A stretch of DNA of 64,000 bases from Acidobacteriota bacterium (GTDB lineage: Bacteria; Acidobacteriota; Blastocatellia; Pyrinomonadales; Pyrinomonadaceae). Shown piece by piece: positions 1 through 9,261 of the stretch (its first letter is position 1; each line of letters begins with the position of its first letter). The position numbers and the translations under genes were made by a program. The notes below the pieces were generated by a model. It saw only the letters and a program-made list of their open reading frames with translations, was not told where the DNA came from and made no database searches. The stretch covers positions 186,001-250,000 of the forward strand of contig JAEWFC010000023.1 in assembly GCA_023389035.1 (NCBI GenBank), read 5' to 3'.

Positions 1-1204
1 CCGGCGGCGTTTCAGCCAGGATCCGCACCGGCATCGTCATCGGTGCCAGAAACGGAGCGATCGAGACCCAAAATGAAAGAGCGGAATTAGGGTCGCGGAT
101 AACCGCAAAGCTGAAATAAAAGCCGACCAGCATGATCATCACCGGCGGGAACGCAAACTGCCCGCCTTCCTGCACGCTTGTGACCATTGAACCGACCAAT
201 GCAAAGATCGCCGCGTAAGTAAAGAAACCCACGAGGAAAAACAGCATGAAAAAGACGACCATCAGCGGCGTGATCGCGGGCATCGATGTCAGAAAAGGGG
301 CGAGATCCGCCTGTGACGAGATGAGCGCGATGACAACCGCGATAGTCCCGATCCAAATGCCGAGCTGCGTCAGGCCGGCGAGGCCGACACCAACAAGTTT
401 TCCGAGCATCAATTCGAACGGCCGTGCCGATGAGAAAAGAATCTCGGCGATACGCGTCTCTTTTTCTTCGATCACCGCGCCCATGATCGCCTGGCCGTAG
501 ATCGCGAGCGTAATGTAGATCATCAGCCCGATGATGAACGACGCGATCATTATCCCGTCCGCGTCTTTCTCGCCGCCTGTTTCATCAAGCGCTTTTGCAT
601 CGAGCGTTACACGCTGAGATATTCGAGAAAGCCTTTCTTCACTGATATTTTCGCCCGCAAGTCTGACGGACCGGACAGCGGCATTGAGAGCGTCGTTGAA
701 CGTATCAGTGCTGATCGAGTCGCCGCCGCGACGCGAGCGAAATTCAAAGACAGCATCAGGCGCATTTATATCCGCCGGGATCAAAAGATAAGCGTCGATC
801 TCGCCGGAAGCGACCTTTGAGAGCATCAGCTCTCTGGCTTGCCCCTGATCAAGATTAGGTGTCGCAACATCTATGAAAACAAAATTGCTCGTGAATTGCT
901 TTGCCGAGTTCTGTAACTGGTCTTCCTGCTCCGGCGAAAGGCCTTTCAATGTCTCTCGTGCAGCCTTGCGAGCACGCTCCGCCATTCGCTCTGCCGATAG
1001 ATTCTCTTTCAGCCGCGGTGCGACCTGCCCCGTCGGATCTGCAACAGCGATCCGCGTGGGTTCGCCCTTGATCGAAAAGATCAGCGCGGGAACGACCGAA
1101 AACACCACCGCGAGAAACGGCAGCATTAACGTACCGATCACGAATGACCATTTCAGTACTACCTTTTTGTATTCGTGCTTTACTACCGCGAGAAATTTTT
1201 TCAT
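1..1204 (-). CDS. ABC-2 type transporter permease (C-terminus cut by window edge)
   Basis: An uninterrupted reading frame starts at the ATG at 1204 and runs off the left edge, giving about 401 codons. The protein begins MKKFLAVVKHEYKKVV, followed at once by a hydrophobic helix (around residues 20-45). A soluble loop of roughly 190 residues follows, then at least four hydrophobic segments, the first beginning ASFIIGLMIYITLAIYGQA. This one-helix, large-loop, helix-bundle layout, with the motif EEKETRIAEILFSSARP after the second helix, is typical of NatB/YhaP-type ABC-2 permeases. The start lies 3 bp after the stop of the ABC ATPase upstream, so the two are almost certainly co-translated halves of one exporter. 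The substrate cannot be told; NatA/NatB relatives export sodium, antibiotics or lipids. Confidence 0.85.
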   Translation of the reverse strand, partial: MKKFLAVVKHEYKKVVLKWSFVIGTLMLPFLAVVFSVVPALIFSIKGEPTRIAVADPTGQVAPRLKENLSAERMAERARKAARETLKGLSPEQEDQLQNSAKQFTSNFVFIDVATPNLDQGQARELMLSKVASGEIDAYLLIPADINAPDAVFEFRSRRGGDSISTDTFNDALNAAVRSVRLAGENISEERLSRISQRVTLDAKALDETGGEKDADGIMIASFIIGLMIYITLAIYGQAIMGAVIEEKETRIAEILFSSARPFELMLGKLVGVGLAGLTQLGIWIGTIAVVIALISSQADLAPFLTSMPAITPLMVVFFMLFFLVGFFTYAAIFALVGSMVTSVQEGGQFAFPPVMIMLVGFYFSFAVIRDPNSALSFWVSIAPFLAPMTMPVRILAETPP

Positions 1205-1207
1205 AGC

Positions 1208-2893
1208 TTAGGCGTCACGCACGTTTTCGATGAAGATGTCATTCAGGCTTGGCTCGGTCCGCTCGAATTTAGACACGCGGACACGATTTTCGACCATACG
1301 ATGAAGTATCTCCTGCGGATCGACGCCATCTGCCGGATGAAGTTCGAGCTCGTCAGCGTGTTCGACGATCCGTGTTACAAGTGTTCGATCCGCCAAGATG
1401 TTTTCTGCGCCCTCACCTCGAAACGCGATCAGATTCTTGCCGTAGCCTTCCTTGATCTCACGCAAGCTACCGGAAAGAACCATCTTTGAACGATTGATCA
1501 GGATAATATCGTGACACAGCTTTTCAGCCGTCGACATGAGGTGCGTTGAGAAGATTATCGTCTTGTCTGCTGAACGGTACTCGGATATTACATCCATCAA
1601 GAATTCGACATTGACGGGATCAAGGCCCGAGAAAGGCTCGTCGAGGATCAACACATCGGGATCGTGCAGAACAGTAGCGATGAACTGTATCTTTTGCTGC
1701 ATTCCCTTGGAAAGGTCCGACGTCTTTTTCTTTTTCCATTCGGAAAGCTCCATGCGCCCGAGCCAGTGATCGATGCGGCCGTCGAGTTCAGAAGATGGAA
1801 CGTCCTTTAATGCTCCGAAGTAGCGGAGCTGATCAAGGACACGCATCTTCTTATACAGTCCGCGTTCTTCGGGCAGATATCCGATGCGGCTTTGCACCTT
1901 GTGCGAAACGCGTTCACCCTGCAGAGTGATCGAACCTTCGTCAGGAAAGGTTATGCCGACGATCATTCTTATGGTCGTCGTCTTCCCTGCACCGTTCGGC
2001 CCGAGAAAGCCGAATACACGTCCCTTTCTAACGTCAAAGCTTAGATCTTCGACGGCCGTGAAATTCCCAAAACGCTTTGAGACGTTATTTACTTGTATCG
2101 AAATGTTAGGATCGGATGGCACGGGCATTACGGATATTTTGAAGCGGCAACACGGCTTTTGCAAAAGTGAAGATCGAAGACGGTCGAGTAGCCGCTGAAC
2201 TTGCGTGTCCCCAAACCCATAAACGCCCGCGCGTTTTTGGAATTCGGGAAAGACCTCGCCGATCCCTGCAAAGCCCTCAGATCGGATCTCTTGTATGATC
2301 TCGACCGGACGCGTGTTGATCTCCGCTGCAGCCGCGCAAGCCTCTAGCAAGAATGGAAATGCGGGCGAACGATACGAACTCAGGCGAAGCAGTTCGTCAG
2401 AATGGCGATTCGCAAACGCGTTCCACAGATCATTCCCTATCTTTCGGTCTTCGGCAGTTAAACGCGTCCGCGATGTGAAACATTGCGTTAAGGTCTTAGC
2501 ATCGTGATCCGCAAATCCCTTCCATACATTGTCCGGCGAAGGATTGAGGGGGGAAACACGCTGGACGATTCCCTCGAAACCGTTAATAAGCGTGATACAG
2601 AACCACATATTCACCTGGCAGAACAATTCGTATTCGAACCATAGACATACTTCTTCGTCAGGCGGCAAGCCGATGAGGCGTTCGAGTTCGTATGCCACGT
2701 TTTCGCGATACTCGATGGGGTCAGCACCATGCTCGAGGAATGCGTAATTCGCTCTTTCATTCCAGAACGCGTCGAGGGGCTCGGCAGAAACATCGCCAAC
2801 GATGAACGCCTCGCGGCATACAATGACGTCGCCCTCGATCTCGGCTTTTTCGAATGTTTCGACGAGAGAATCGCCGGGCAGGACATGGAACAT
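1208..2893 (-). CDS. DUF1835-like domain fused to NatA-type ABC ATPase
   Basis: This single 561-residue frame joins two unrelated modules. Residues 1 to about 250 begin MFHVLPGDSLVETFEKA and resemble the DUF1835 family of unknown function. From about residue 256 (an in-frame ATG at 2128) it is a complete NatA-type ATPase: Walker A GPNGAGKTT near residue 298, signature LSKGMQQK, Walker B VLILDEPFSGLD, then the switch His. The chosen start at 2893 sits two bases after the pgpA stop and is preceded by GGTGG; a start further upstream would overlap pgpA. The ATPase presumably energises the permease that follows 3 bp downstream. No stop separates the modules, and the ATG at 2128 has no evident ribosome binding site. 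A separate ATPase made by internal initiation nevertheless cannot be excluded. Confidence 0.85.
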   Translation of the reverse strand: MFHVLPGDSLVETFEKAEIEGDVIVCREAFIVGDVSAEPLDAFWNERANYAFLEHGADPIEYRENVAYELERLIGLPPDEEVCLWFEYELFCQVNMWFCITLINGFEGIVQRVSPLNPSPDNVWKGFADHDAKTLTQCFTSRTRLTAEDRKIGNDLWNAFANRHSDELLRLSSYRSPAFPFLLEACAAAAEINTRPVEIIQEIRSEGFAGIGEVFPEFQKRAGVYGFGDTQVQRLLDRLRSSLLQKPCCRFKISVMPVPSDPNISIQVNNVSKRFGNFTAVEDLSFDVRKGRVFGFLGPNGAGKTTTIRMIVGITFPDEGSITLQGERVSHKVQSRIGYLPEERGLYKKMRVLDQLRYFGALKDVPSSELDGRIDHWLGRMELSEWKKKKTSDLSKGMQQKIQFIATVLHDPDVLILDEPFSGLDPVNVEFLMDVISEYRSADKTIIFSTHLMSTAEKLCHDIILINRSKMVLSGSLREIKEGYGKNLIAFRGEGAENILADRTLVTRIVEHADELELHPADGVDPQEILHRMVENRVRVSKFERTEPSLNDIFIENVRDA

Positions 2894-2895
2894 CG

Positions 2896-3453
2896 TTAGA
2901 TCACCACCGCGTAGATCACCGCAAGACAAATACCTGCGTAGATTCCGGCCAGGAAATCATCGGCACAAACTCCGATACCCCTCGGCAGCATCTGCAAAGA
3001 ATCGATCGGATAAGGTTTCCAGATATCGAATAACCTGAACAGAAGGAACCCGGCAAGGATCATCGGCCATCCGATCCCGAACGGAACGAAAAGAAATACG
3101 ATAAGCTGGCCGATCACCTCATCGACGACCGCGTGGGACGGATCGAGGTTTCCGAATAACTCGGTCGAACGGCCGGAAGCCCAAACGCCGAGCAAAGTGA
3201 ACACGAGGAAAATAGCGAGAATGATCGCGATCGAAAAGGCTTGAGCTTCTTCAGCGTTATAACCGTGCGATGGCGCCCAGTGATGCTGCCAAATACCGTC
3301 GAGAGCCGACGCCCCGAGATAGATCACGATCCCGACCATTGAGCCCCATGTACCCGGAGCGATCGGCAAATATCCAACGCCGAATGTAGTCAATGCGAGA
3401 GCGAAGTAATCTTTAGGTCCTTGTGGCTTTCTACTTTCGGTCGTGAGCTTCAT
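2896..3453 (-). CDS. pgpA: Phosphatidylglycerophosphatase A
   Basis: PgpA removes the phosphate from phosphatidylglycerophosphate to give phosphatidylglycerol, in the inner membrane. The 185-residue protein carries the family hallmark GYLPIAPGTWGS near residue 28 and the conserved acidic segment HAVVDEVIGQ near residue 105. It has four hydrophobic segments and the usual length of 160-190 residues. It is followed almost directly by the DUF1835-ABC gene, with a stop-to-start gap of two bases, so it probably heads or belongs to that transcription unit. Confidence 0.92.
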   Translation of the reverse strand: MKLTTESRKPQGPKDYFALALTTFGVGYLPIAPGTWGSMVGIVIYLGASALDGIWQHHWAPSHGYNAEEAQAFSIAIILAIFLVFTLLGVWASGRSTELFGNLDPSHAVVDEVIGQLIVFLFVPFGIGWPMILAGFLLFRLFDIWKPYPIDSLQMLPRGIGVCADDFLAGIYAGICLAVIYAVVI

Positions 3454-3487
3454 CGTAGGTACGGATGTTGTGGCACGTTGTTGGCTT

Positions 3488-4063
3488 CTAGAACTCTATC
3501 CCCTGCTGTGCATAAATTCCTGCGTGGAACGGATGCTTTATCTCCCTCATTTCAGTCACGAGGTCAGCGGCTTCGATCAATTCCGGCGGTGCGTTTCGGC
3601 CGGTCATTATAATATGGAGGTTTGGCTGCTCTTTTCGCACTGACCTGACCTCTTCTATTACCTTGGCGAGGTCGAGAAACTTATAATCGAGCACATAGAC
3701 CAATTCGTCAAAGACTAGCAGGTCATAATCCGTGCTTCGCATCTTTTCGACGCAAAGTGCCCAGGTCTCTTCTGATGTTTTGATGTCCTGTGTTTTATCG
3801 TTGGTGTCCCACGTAAAGCCGTCGCCCATCGTATGGATCTCGATACCAAGTTTTTCAAGAGACTCGTGCTCGCCGTATCGATCGGTCTTAGACTTCATGA
3901 ACTGGATAATGCAGCAGTTCATTCCGCGGCCGGCCGCACGAACTAAAACCCCGATAGCTGCCGTAGTTTTGCCCTTGCCGTCACCGGTATTTACCATGAG
4001 AAGTCCTTTCGTATTCTCACGATAATCACCCCGCCGCCATTTATAACGCTTTTCTTCGGCCAT
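3488..4063 (-). CDS. cobO: Corrinoid (cob(I)yrinic acid a,c-diamide) adenosyltransferase, CobO/BtuR type
   Basis: This enzyme transfers the adenosyl group of ATP to reduced corrinoids to form the coenzyme B12 upper ligand. The protein of 191 residues has an N-terminal basic segment and then the P-loop VNTGDGKGKTTAAIG, the hallmark of the CobA/CobO/BtuR family. Further family motifs are QFMKS and LLVFDELVYVLDY. The ATG at 4063 is chosen because it follows AGGTGAT and lies 8 bp after the stop of the FkbM gene; an in-frame start at 4132 would overlap that gene. No other cobalamin gene and no B12 riboswitch is visible nearby, so the gene may serve salvage rather than de novo synthesis (inference). 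Confidence 0.92.
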   Translation of the reverse strand: MAEEKRYKWRRGDYRENTKGLLMVNTGDGKGKTTAAIGVLVRAAGRGMNCCIIQFMKSKTDRYGEHESLEKLGIEIHTMGDGFTWDTNDKTQDIKTSEETWALCVEKMRSTDYDLLVFDELVYVLDYKFLDLAKVIEEVRSVRKEQPNLHIIMTGRNAPPELIEAADLVTEMREIKHPFHAGIYAQQGIEF

Positions 4064-4071
4064 CGTATCAC

Positions 4072-5016
4072 CTACTTCAGAAATCGAGTGACAACATCCT
4101 TGATGAATCGAGGAGCCGACACAGGGATGCAAAAAACATTCGCTCCAATATCATCAGGCTCAAAGCCGCTGATCGGGACAAGCCGGCCTGCAGTCTCCTC
4201 CACTTTGTAGAAAGAATACTCCCCGCGTGCAGAAATAAATTCGATAAGGTCGTTAGGGACATAATCGAAATTGCGGGTTTGCGCGAGAGCCATTTCCATA
4301 AGAAAAACAGGCGGGACGTCTTGTTTGAAAAGCCGCTCCGCCCCGCGAAGGAACATCATCTCCGCACCCTCTATATCGACCTTCACGAAATCTACCTGAC
4401 GTATATCGTGTTCAGCCAAATAACCATCGAGCGTTGTCAGTCTGCAATCGAACGCTGACACACGAGCCTCGCCCTTCGCCGATAAAGACGCGTGGCCAGA
4501 CGGCAGATCGTCGAACATGTTTATCTGCACCACATCCTCTCGATCGCCAAGTGCGAAATTATTAATGTAGATCTTATCTCGATAGGCGGCCGCCTCACGG
4601 TTCCGCTCGAGCTCGCGGAATGTCTTCGGCATTGGTTCAAAGGCGTGCACGGCGCCGCTCTTCCCTGCTCTGAGAGACATCAGCGTAGTGTACCAACCGA
4701 AGTTTGCACCGACATCCAGACAAACATCGCCCTCACCGATCATTTCACGCGCGATGGCAGTGATCGGCTGCTCGTACTCGCCAATGAAGTAGACCGTCTC
4801 CTGCATTCCGGTGCTAAGGTCGACGATCAGACTGCGGCCGTCTTTCAGTTTCGTAGGAAGCGTTCTGGGTTTGTTGTTTACGAATTTGAGGACCGTCTGG
4901 TAGAGACGCCACTTTCCTTTCGTAATGGGTGTGTTTGATGTGTAAAGCCGGATGGCATTCAGCAGAGCTCGTGTGGCAGGAGATGAGCGATCTTCGATGT
5001 CGAGTTGTTTACTCAT
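4072..5016 (-). CDS. FkbM family SAM-dependent methyltransferase
   Basis: The 314-residue protein has the SAM-binding motif I VCLDVGANFGWYT near residue 105 and motif II AVHAFEPMP. A later segment, VDFVKVDIEGAEMMFLRGA, is diagnostic of the FkbM family. Family members O-methylate sugars, polyketides and lipids, so a role on a surface glycan or secondary metabolite is possible, but the substrate cannot be predicted. About 85 residues precede the catalytic domain and carry no recognised motif. It sits between nrnA and cobO on the same strand with short gaps, which suggests co-transcription without implying a shared pathway. Confidence 0.88.
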   Translation of the reverse strand: MSKQLDIEDRSSPATRALLNAIRLYTSNTPITKGKWRLYQTVLKFVNNKPRTLPTKLKDGRSLIVDLSTGMQETVYFIGEYEQPITAIAREMIGEGDVCLDVGANFGWYTTLMSLRAGKSGAVHAFEPMPKTFRELERNREAAAYRDKIYINNFALGDREDVVQINMFDDLPSGHASLSAKGEARVSAFDCRLTTLDGYLAEHDIRQVDFVKVDIEGAEMMFLRGAERLFKQDVPPVFLMEMALAQTRNFDYVPNDLIEFISARGEYSFYKVEETAGRLVPISGFEPDDIGANVFCIPVSAPRFIKDVVTRFLK

Positions 5017-5047
5017 CGTGGGTTGGCCCGGTGATCGAATGCGGTTA

Positions 5048-6025
5048 TCAGTCTGCGTTCGTGCAGTTTATATCGTTGCGGTTTATCTCGTTCTGCAGGC
5101 GAGCGACGATCTCAGCCTCTTTCTCATCCCAATCGCCTTCAACACTAAAACCTGCTGCGTTGCTATGACCGCCGCCGCCAAATTTCTCGGCGACGCGAGC
5201 GACATTTATATCGCCCTTTGACCGAACGCTTACGCGATATTTTCCGTCACCCATTTCCCGCATATAGATCGAGGCCAATACTTCACGAGCGGAAAGGGGG
5301 ATGTTTACAAAACCATTGTTATCGCCGTCTACCGCACCCGCGATCTGACGCATTTCCAGCGTCTGTCGCATTGTCGCGATCCGGCCGTTATCGTGACGCT
5401 TTATCGTACCCATCACCTGCCGCATCAATTCGACACGTGACCAGGGATAATTATTGTAAACAGCCTCAGAGATCTCGGCAGGGCGAACGCCGGCCTTCAC
5501 CAATTCGGATGCGACCTTCAACGTTCTGTCAGTGGTATTCGAGAAATGGAACGAGCCGGTGTCTGTCACCAGCGCCATGTAAACGCACTCGGCGATCTCT
5601 CGGGTAACCCGGCCGCCGATCGCTTTGCACAGGTTATAGATCATCTCACCGACAGCCGAAGCGGTCGAATCGATCCAATTGATCGTCCCGAAATGCTCGC
5701 TCGTAGCGTGGTGGTCTATATTTACCGTGAATTCGTTCTCGAGACCCTGAATGCCTGGCCGGGACAGATCAGAACATTCGATCACAAAGACAGCGTCGTA
5801 CTTCGAATCAATAGCCTTTACATCACGGATGGCATCGGCACCCGGCAAACTGCGATAGGCCATCGGCACATCACCGTGGACGATGACCTCAGCCGTTTTG
5901 CCGAGCGACCTCAGCAGCCAGCAAAGTCCGAGCGACGAACCTACACCATCCCCATCGGGTTTAATGTGGGTCGTGATACCGAATGTATCCTTATTTTCAA
6001 TTAACTCAACTACTTGGCTTAACAC
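5048..6025 (-). CDS. nrnA: DHH-family oligoribonuclease / pAp phosphatase
   Basis: NrnA degrades very short RNA oligonucleotides and dephosphorylates pAp. Visible motifs are HIKPDGDGVGSSLGL near residue 21 (the DxD metal-binding motif of DHH proteins), VFVIECSD, and NIDHHATSEHFG (the DHH motif). The C-terminal DHHA1 glycine motif GGGGHSNAAGF lies near residue 285. The 325-residue length is normal. The frame opens with GTG at 6025 and no strong ribosome binding site is seen, so the exact start is uncertain by a few codons. It follows rbfA by 20 bp, the usual infB-rbfA-nrnA order of many bacteria. Confidence 0.93.
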   Translation of the reverse strand: MLSQVVELIENKDTFGITTHIKPDGDGVGSSLGLCWLLRSLGKTAEVIVHGDVPMAYRSLPGADAIRDVKAIDSKYDAVFVIECSDLSRPGIQGLENEFTVNIDHHATSEHFGTINWIDSTASAVGEMIYNLCKAIGGRVTREIAECVYMALVTDTGSFHFSNTTDRTLKVASELVKAGVRPAEISEAVYNNYPWSRVELMRQVMGTIKRHDNGRIATMRQTLEMRQIAGAVDGDNNGFVNIPLSAREVLASIYMREMGDGKYRVSVRSKGDINVARVAEKFGGGGHSNAAGFSVEGDWDEKEAEIVARLQNEINRNDINCTNAD

Positions 6026-6045
6026 TTTGCGTTCGCGTCAGAAGT

Positions 6046-6420
6046 TCATTCCGCTTCTGTGAGACTTCCTTCTTCTTTCGGGTCCTCGATCTTTAATTCC
6101 TGAAGCAATCGGCCGATTCGCGCGGCGTTCTCCTCCGCCGTGTCACGAGCAAAATGGAGATGGGGAGCGTGCCGCAGAGCAAGATCCAAAACGACTTGCT
6201 GCCGAACGTACTCGGTAGCGTGCCTTAGCGCCTTAAGAGCATCGTTGATCGCCTTTTCGTCTCCGTCGATGAGGACAAAGACCTTTGCGTCGCGCAGGTC
6301 GTCGGAAACTGTCACGTCCGTGACGGTCACCCCGAGCAAACGCGGGTCTTCCAATTGAAAACCTACGACCTCTGCGATCTCTTCCTTAAGTGCCTCAGCA
6401 AGCCGCTCGGGACGCCGCAT
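6046..6420 (-). CDS. rbfA: Ribosome-binding factor A
   Basis: RbfA binds the 30S subunit during late 16S rRNA maturation. The protein (124 residues) starts MRRPERLAEALKEEIAEVV, with the conserved segments DPRLLGVTVTDVTVSDDLRDAKVFV and the helix-rich C-terminus ending in RLLQEL. Its ATG lies one base after the infB stop, indicating tight translational coupling. A short acidic tail (residues 112-124) extends beyond the KH-like core. Confidence 0.95.
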   Translation of the reverse strand: MRRPERLAEALKEEIAEVVGFQLEDPRLLGVTVTDVTVSDDLRDAKVFVLIDGDEKAINDALKALRHATEYVRQQVVLDLALRHAPHLHFARDTAEENAARIGRLLQELKIEDPKEEGSLTEAE

Positions 6421-6421
6421 T

Positions 6422-9163
6422 CTACAACTCCGTCGCTGCGATCTTCTCGATCACATAGGCCTCGATCTCGTCGTCGACCTTGATGTCGTTGAAGTTGACC
6501 AGGCTGATACCGCATTCGTAGCCCTGTTTCACCTCATTGACATCATCTTTGAAACGCTTGAGAGTAGCGATGTCGCCTTCCCATGAAACTACGCCATCAC
6601 GGATCAACCTTGCCCGTGCCTGTCGTCTGATCAGGCCATCGGTCACACGGCAGCCGGCGATCGTACCGATACGAGAAACCTTGAAGGTTTCCTGTACCAA
6701 CGCCTTTCCGAGAATGACCTCTTTCTCGATAGCATCGAGCATTCCGATCATCGCGGCCTTGATCTCTTCCTCGACCTTATAAATGATCGAGTGGAGACGG
6801 ATATCGACATCTTCCTGTTTTGCGATATCGCCGACGCGGGCCTCGGGGCGAACGTTGAATCCGATAATAACAACAGCGGTCGATACATCACCGGCTTGTG
6901 TAGCTGAAGCCAGCAGAACGTCCGATTCGGCAATGGCTCCGACACCTGCTCGGATTACGCGAACCTTGACCTTCTCAGTGGAAAGTTTCTCGAGCGTCTG
7001 CCGAAGGACTTCGACCGAACCTTGCACGTCGGCCTTGAGAATGACAAGCAGTTCCTTGATCTCAGCCTGGCCCAGCGATTCGATACCGCGTTTCGTCGTC
7101 TTGAGCATTGCCGCCTGACGCGCGTGCATCTGACGCTGCTGTGCTATTTCCTGTGCGCGCTCAACGTCCGCGACAACCTGGAACGTATCGCCTGCCTGCG
7201 GCACACCCTGTAAGCCGAGGATCTCGACAGGTGTTGCAGGGCCTGCTTCGGTCACCGCTTCTCCGCGATCAGAGAACATCGCTCGAACCTTCCCATAAAA
7301 CTGTCCGACAATGAACGGGTCGCCGACCTTCATCGTCCCCTGCTGCACCAGTGCGGTCGCAACCGCGCCGCGGCCCTTGTCGAGTTTTGCCTCGAGGACT
7401 ACGCCCGACGCTCGTCGTGTTGGGCTTGCCTTAAGTTCAAGTATGTCGGCCTGTAAAAGAACAGTTTCGAGAAGGGTATCTAGGCCTTCGCGGTTCTTTG
7501 CAGAAACGGGCACCATTTCAATGTCGCCGCCCCAATCCACGGGCTGAACGCCAAGTCCCGCGAGGCCTTGCTTGACCTTGTCAGGATTCGCATCCGGCTT
7601 ATCGATCTTATTTATCGCAACGATCATGGGCACACCGGCGGCCTTACTGTGCTCAACCGCCTCGATCGTCTGCGGCATGACGCCATCATCAGCGGCGACG
7701 ACCAAGATCACGATGTCTGTTGCTTTAGCTCCGCGAGCACGCATCATCGTAAAGGCTTCGTGGCCCGGCGTATCTAAGAAAACGACCCTACGCTGCTCGG
7801 CAGAATTTTCGGGGTTTGGTACCTGTACACTGTACGCACCAATATGCTGCGTGATGCCGCCCGCTTCGCCCTCAGCTACGTTCGCTTTTCGGATCGCATC
7901 GAGCAATGAAGTTTTACCGTGATCGACGTGGCCCATCACGGTAACCACAGGTGCCCTCGGCAATTCAGCGTCGTCGGCTCCGGCATCGACCAGTTCTTCA
8001 AATTCCTGTTCGATCACCATTTCCTCGAAAGGAACGAAGCTGACGTCGTAACCGAAATCCATTCCCATCTCGATCGCCGTGTTGTCGCCGATCGGCTGGT
8101 TGAGCGTCGCAAAAACACCCTTCTTGATAAGCAACTGGACGATGTCTCGAGGAGTGATCCCAAGTGCCTCGGCAAATTCGCGGACGGTCGCACCTTCTGT
8201 GAGGCGAACCTGTTTGAATTCGCCTTCGCCGCGAGGACCGACCTGGTCCATCACGCGCTCTTCGATCGTTCGCTGACGTGGAGCATCTACGTCCCGTTCA
8301 GCAAACCGACCGCCACGGGCGTCGCCCGGCTTTCCTTTGCGGCCGCCCGAGCGTCCCGGCCGGCGTCGATTGTCCGCCGGCGGTGTGTAATTCATTTGGG
8401 GCGTCGCTGTTTCGCCCGGAGTTCCCCGGAACTGGCCCGTTCGTCGACCGCGTTCTGCGGCGGTCTCGCTGAGTTTACCCGTTCGCGTCGGAGCCTCAGA
8501 CACGACTCGCTCACCTGGCTTTACACCCTTCTTCAGTGCTTCGGGCGTGAGCATCAGTTTCTTGACCTGCGTACCCGTGGGACGAGCGATCTTGGGAGCA
8601 TCACTCGACTCGGCCACAGATTCTCCTTCTGAAATAGAGGGCTCAGTAACCGCCTGCTCTTCGGTCGCGAGGCTTTCTGACTCCGAAACAGCTTCCGGCT
8701 CCACTGCATCAATGGGAGTTTCTTCCGTGACCGCTTCAACAGCTGGTTCCTTTGGCTTGCGCTTGAGAACCTTCATTACCGAGCCGGATTCCTTCGGTGA
8801 AGCCGTCTCTACCTTTTCCGGTGTCGGGACCTCCGGCGAAACGTCCGGCGGTGGAACTTCAGCTGGCGATGCTTCAGCCACTTCGCTGACAGGAGCAGCT
8901 TCCTCCGGAGTTGGTTCAGCGGTTTCTTCCGGAGCTTTCTTCTGGACCTTCGAGGCCTTGATGACCTTGATCGAACGCTTAGGCGCGACCTCAGTTTTCG
9001 GAAAGTACTTCGTGCGCACCTTATCGGCCAGCTCCGCACTAACAGAGTTGGACGGCACACTAACATCTGCGCCCTCGCGACGCAGATCTTCCATCACGCG
9101 CTTTGTATCCTGTTTTAGCTCACGTGCTAGATCGTAAACCCGAATTTTTTTCCCAATGGGCAT
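6422..9163 (-). CDS. infB: Translation initiation factor IF-2
   Basis: IF-2 is the GTPase that brings initiator tRNA to the 30S subunit and drives subunit joining. The 913-residue protein opens MPIGKKIRVYDLARELKQD, a first IF2_N domain. A roughly 220-residue Pro/Glu/Ala-rich region and a Gly/Arg-rich stretch with GRSGGRKGKPGDARGG follow, then a second IF2_N domain. The G domain has GHVDHGKTS, DTPGHEAF and NKID, and domains II to IV follow to the C-terminus. The ATG at 9163 is preferred because it gives the normal N-terminus; an in-frame GTG at 9217 would add 18 unconserved residues. The gene is flanked by nusA and rbfA, but the small ylxR and L7Ae-like genes often found between nusA and infB are absent. 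Confidence 0.96.
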   Translation of the reverse strand: MPIGKKIRVYDLARELKQDTKRVMEDLRREGADVSVPSNSVSAELADKVRTKYFPKTEVAPKRSIKVIKASKVQKKAPEETAEPTPEEAAPVSEVAEASPAEVPPPDVSPEVPTPEKVETASPKESGSVMKVLKRKPKEPAVEAVTEETPIDAVEPEAVSESESLATEEQAVTEPSISEGESVAESSDAPKIARPTGTQVKKLMLTPEALKKGVKPGERVVSEAPTRTGKLSETAAERGRRTGQFRGTPGETATPQMNYTPPADNRRRPGRSGGRKGKPGDARGGRFAERDVDAPRQRTIEERVMDQVGPRGEGEFKQVRLTEGATVREFAEALGITPRDIVQLLIKKGVFATLNQPIGDNTAIEMGMDFGYDVSFVPFEEMVIEQEFEELVDAGADDAELPRAPVVTVMGHVDHGKTSLLDAIRKANVAEGEAGGITQHIGAYSVQVPNPENSAEQRRVVFLDTPGHEAFTMMRARGAKATDIVILVVAADDGVMPQTIEAVEHSKAAGVPMIVAINKIDKPDANPDKVKQGLAGLGVQPVDWGGDIEMVPVSAKNREGLDTLLETVLLQADILELKASPTRRASGVVLEAKLDKGRGAVATALVQQGTMKVGDPFIVGQFYGKVRAMFSDRGEAVTEAGPATPVEILGLQGVPQAGDTFQVVADVERAQEIAQQRQMHARQAAMLKTTKRGIESLGQAEIKELLVILKADVQGSVEVLRQTLEKLSTEKVKVRVIRAGVGAIAESDVLLASATQAGDVSTAVVIIGFNVRPEARVGDIAKQEDVDIRLHSIIYKVEEEIKAAMIGMLDAIEKEVILGKALVQETFKVSRIGTIAGCRVTDGLIRRQARARLIRDGVVSWEGDIATLKRFKDDVNEVKQGYECGISLVNFNDIKVDDEIEAYVIEKIAATEL

Positions 9164-9261
9164 ATTTTCCGTTCTTGGTGAAAATCCCGGTTTTCGATCC
9201 GATTTGGTAGGTCGCACGCGGTACTTAACCGCCCGGGTCTTCTAAGCAATTTCGCGGGATG

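Noticed and set aside
7919..9137. Plus-strand frames of 237 and 196 codons
   Set aside because: They mirror the low-complexity N-terminal part of IF-2.
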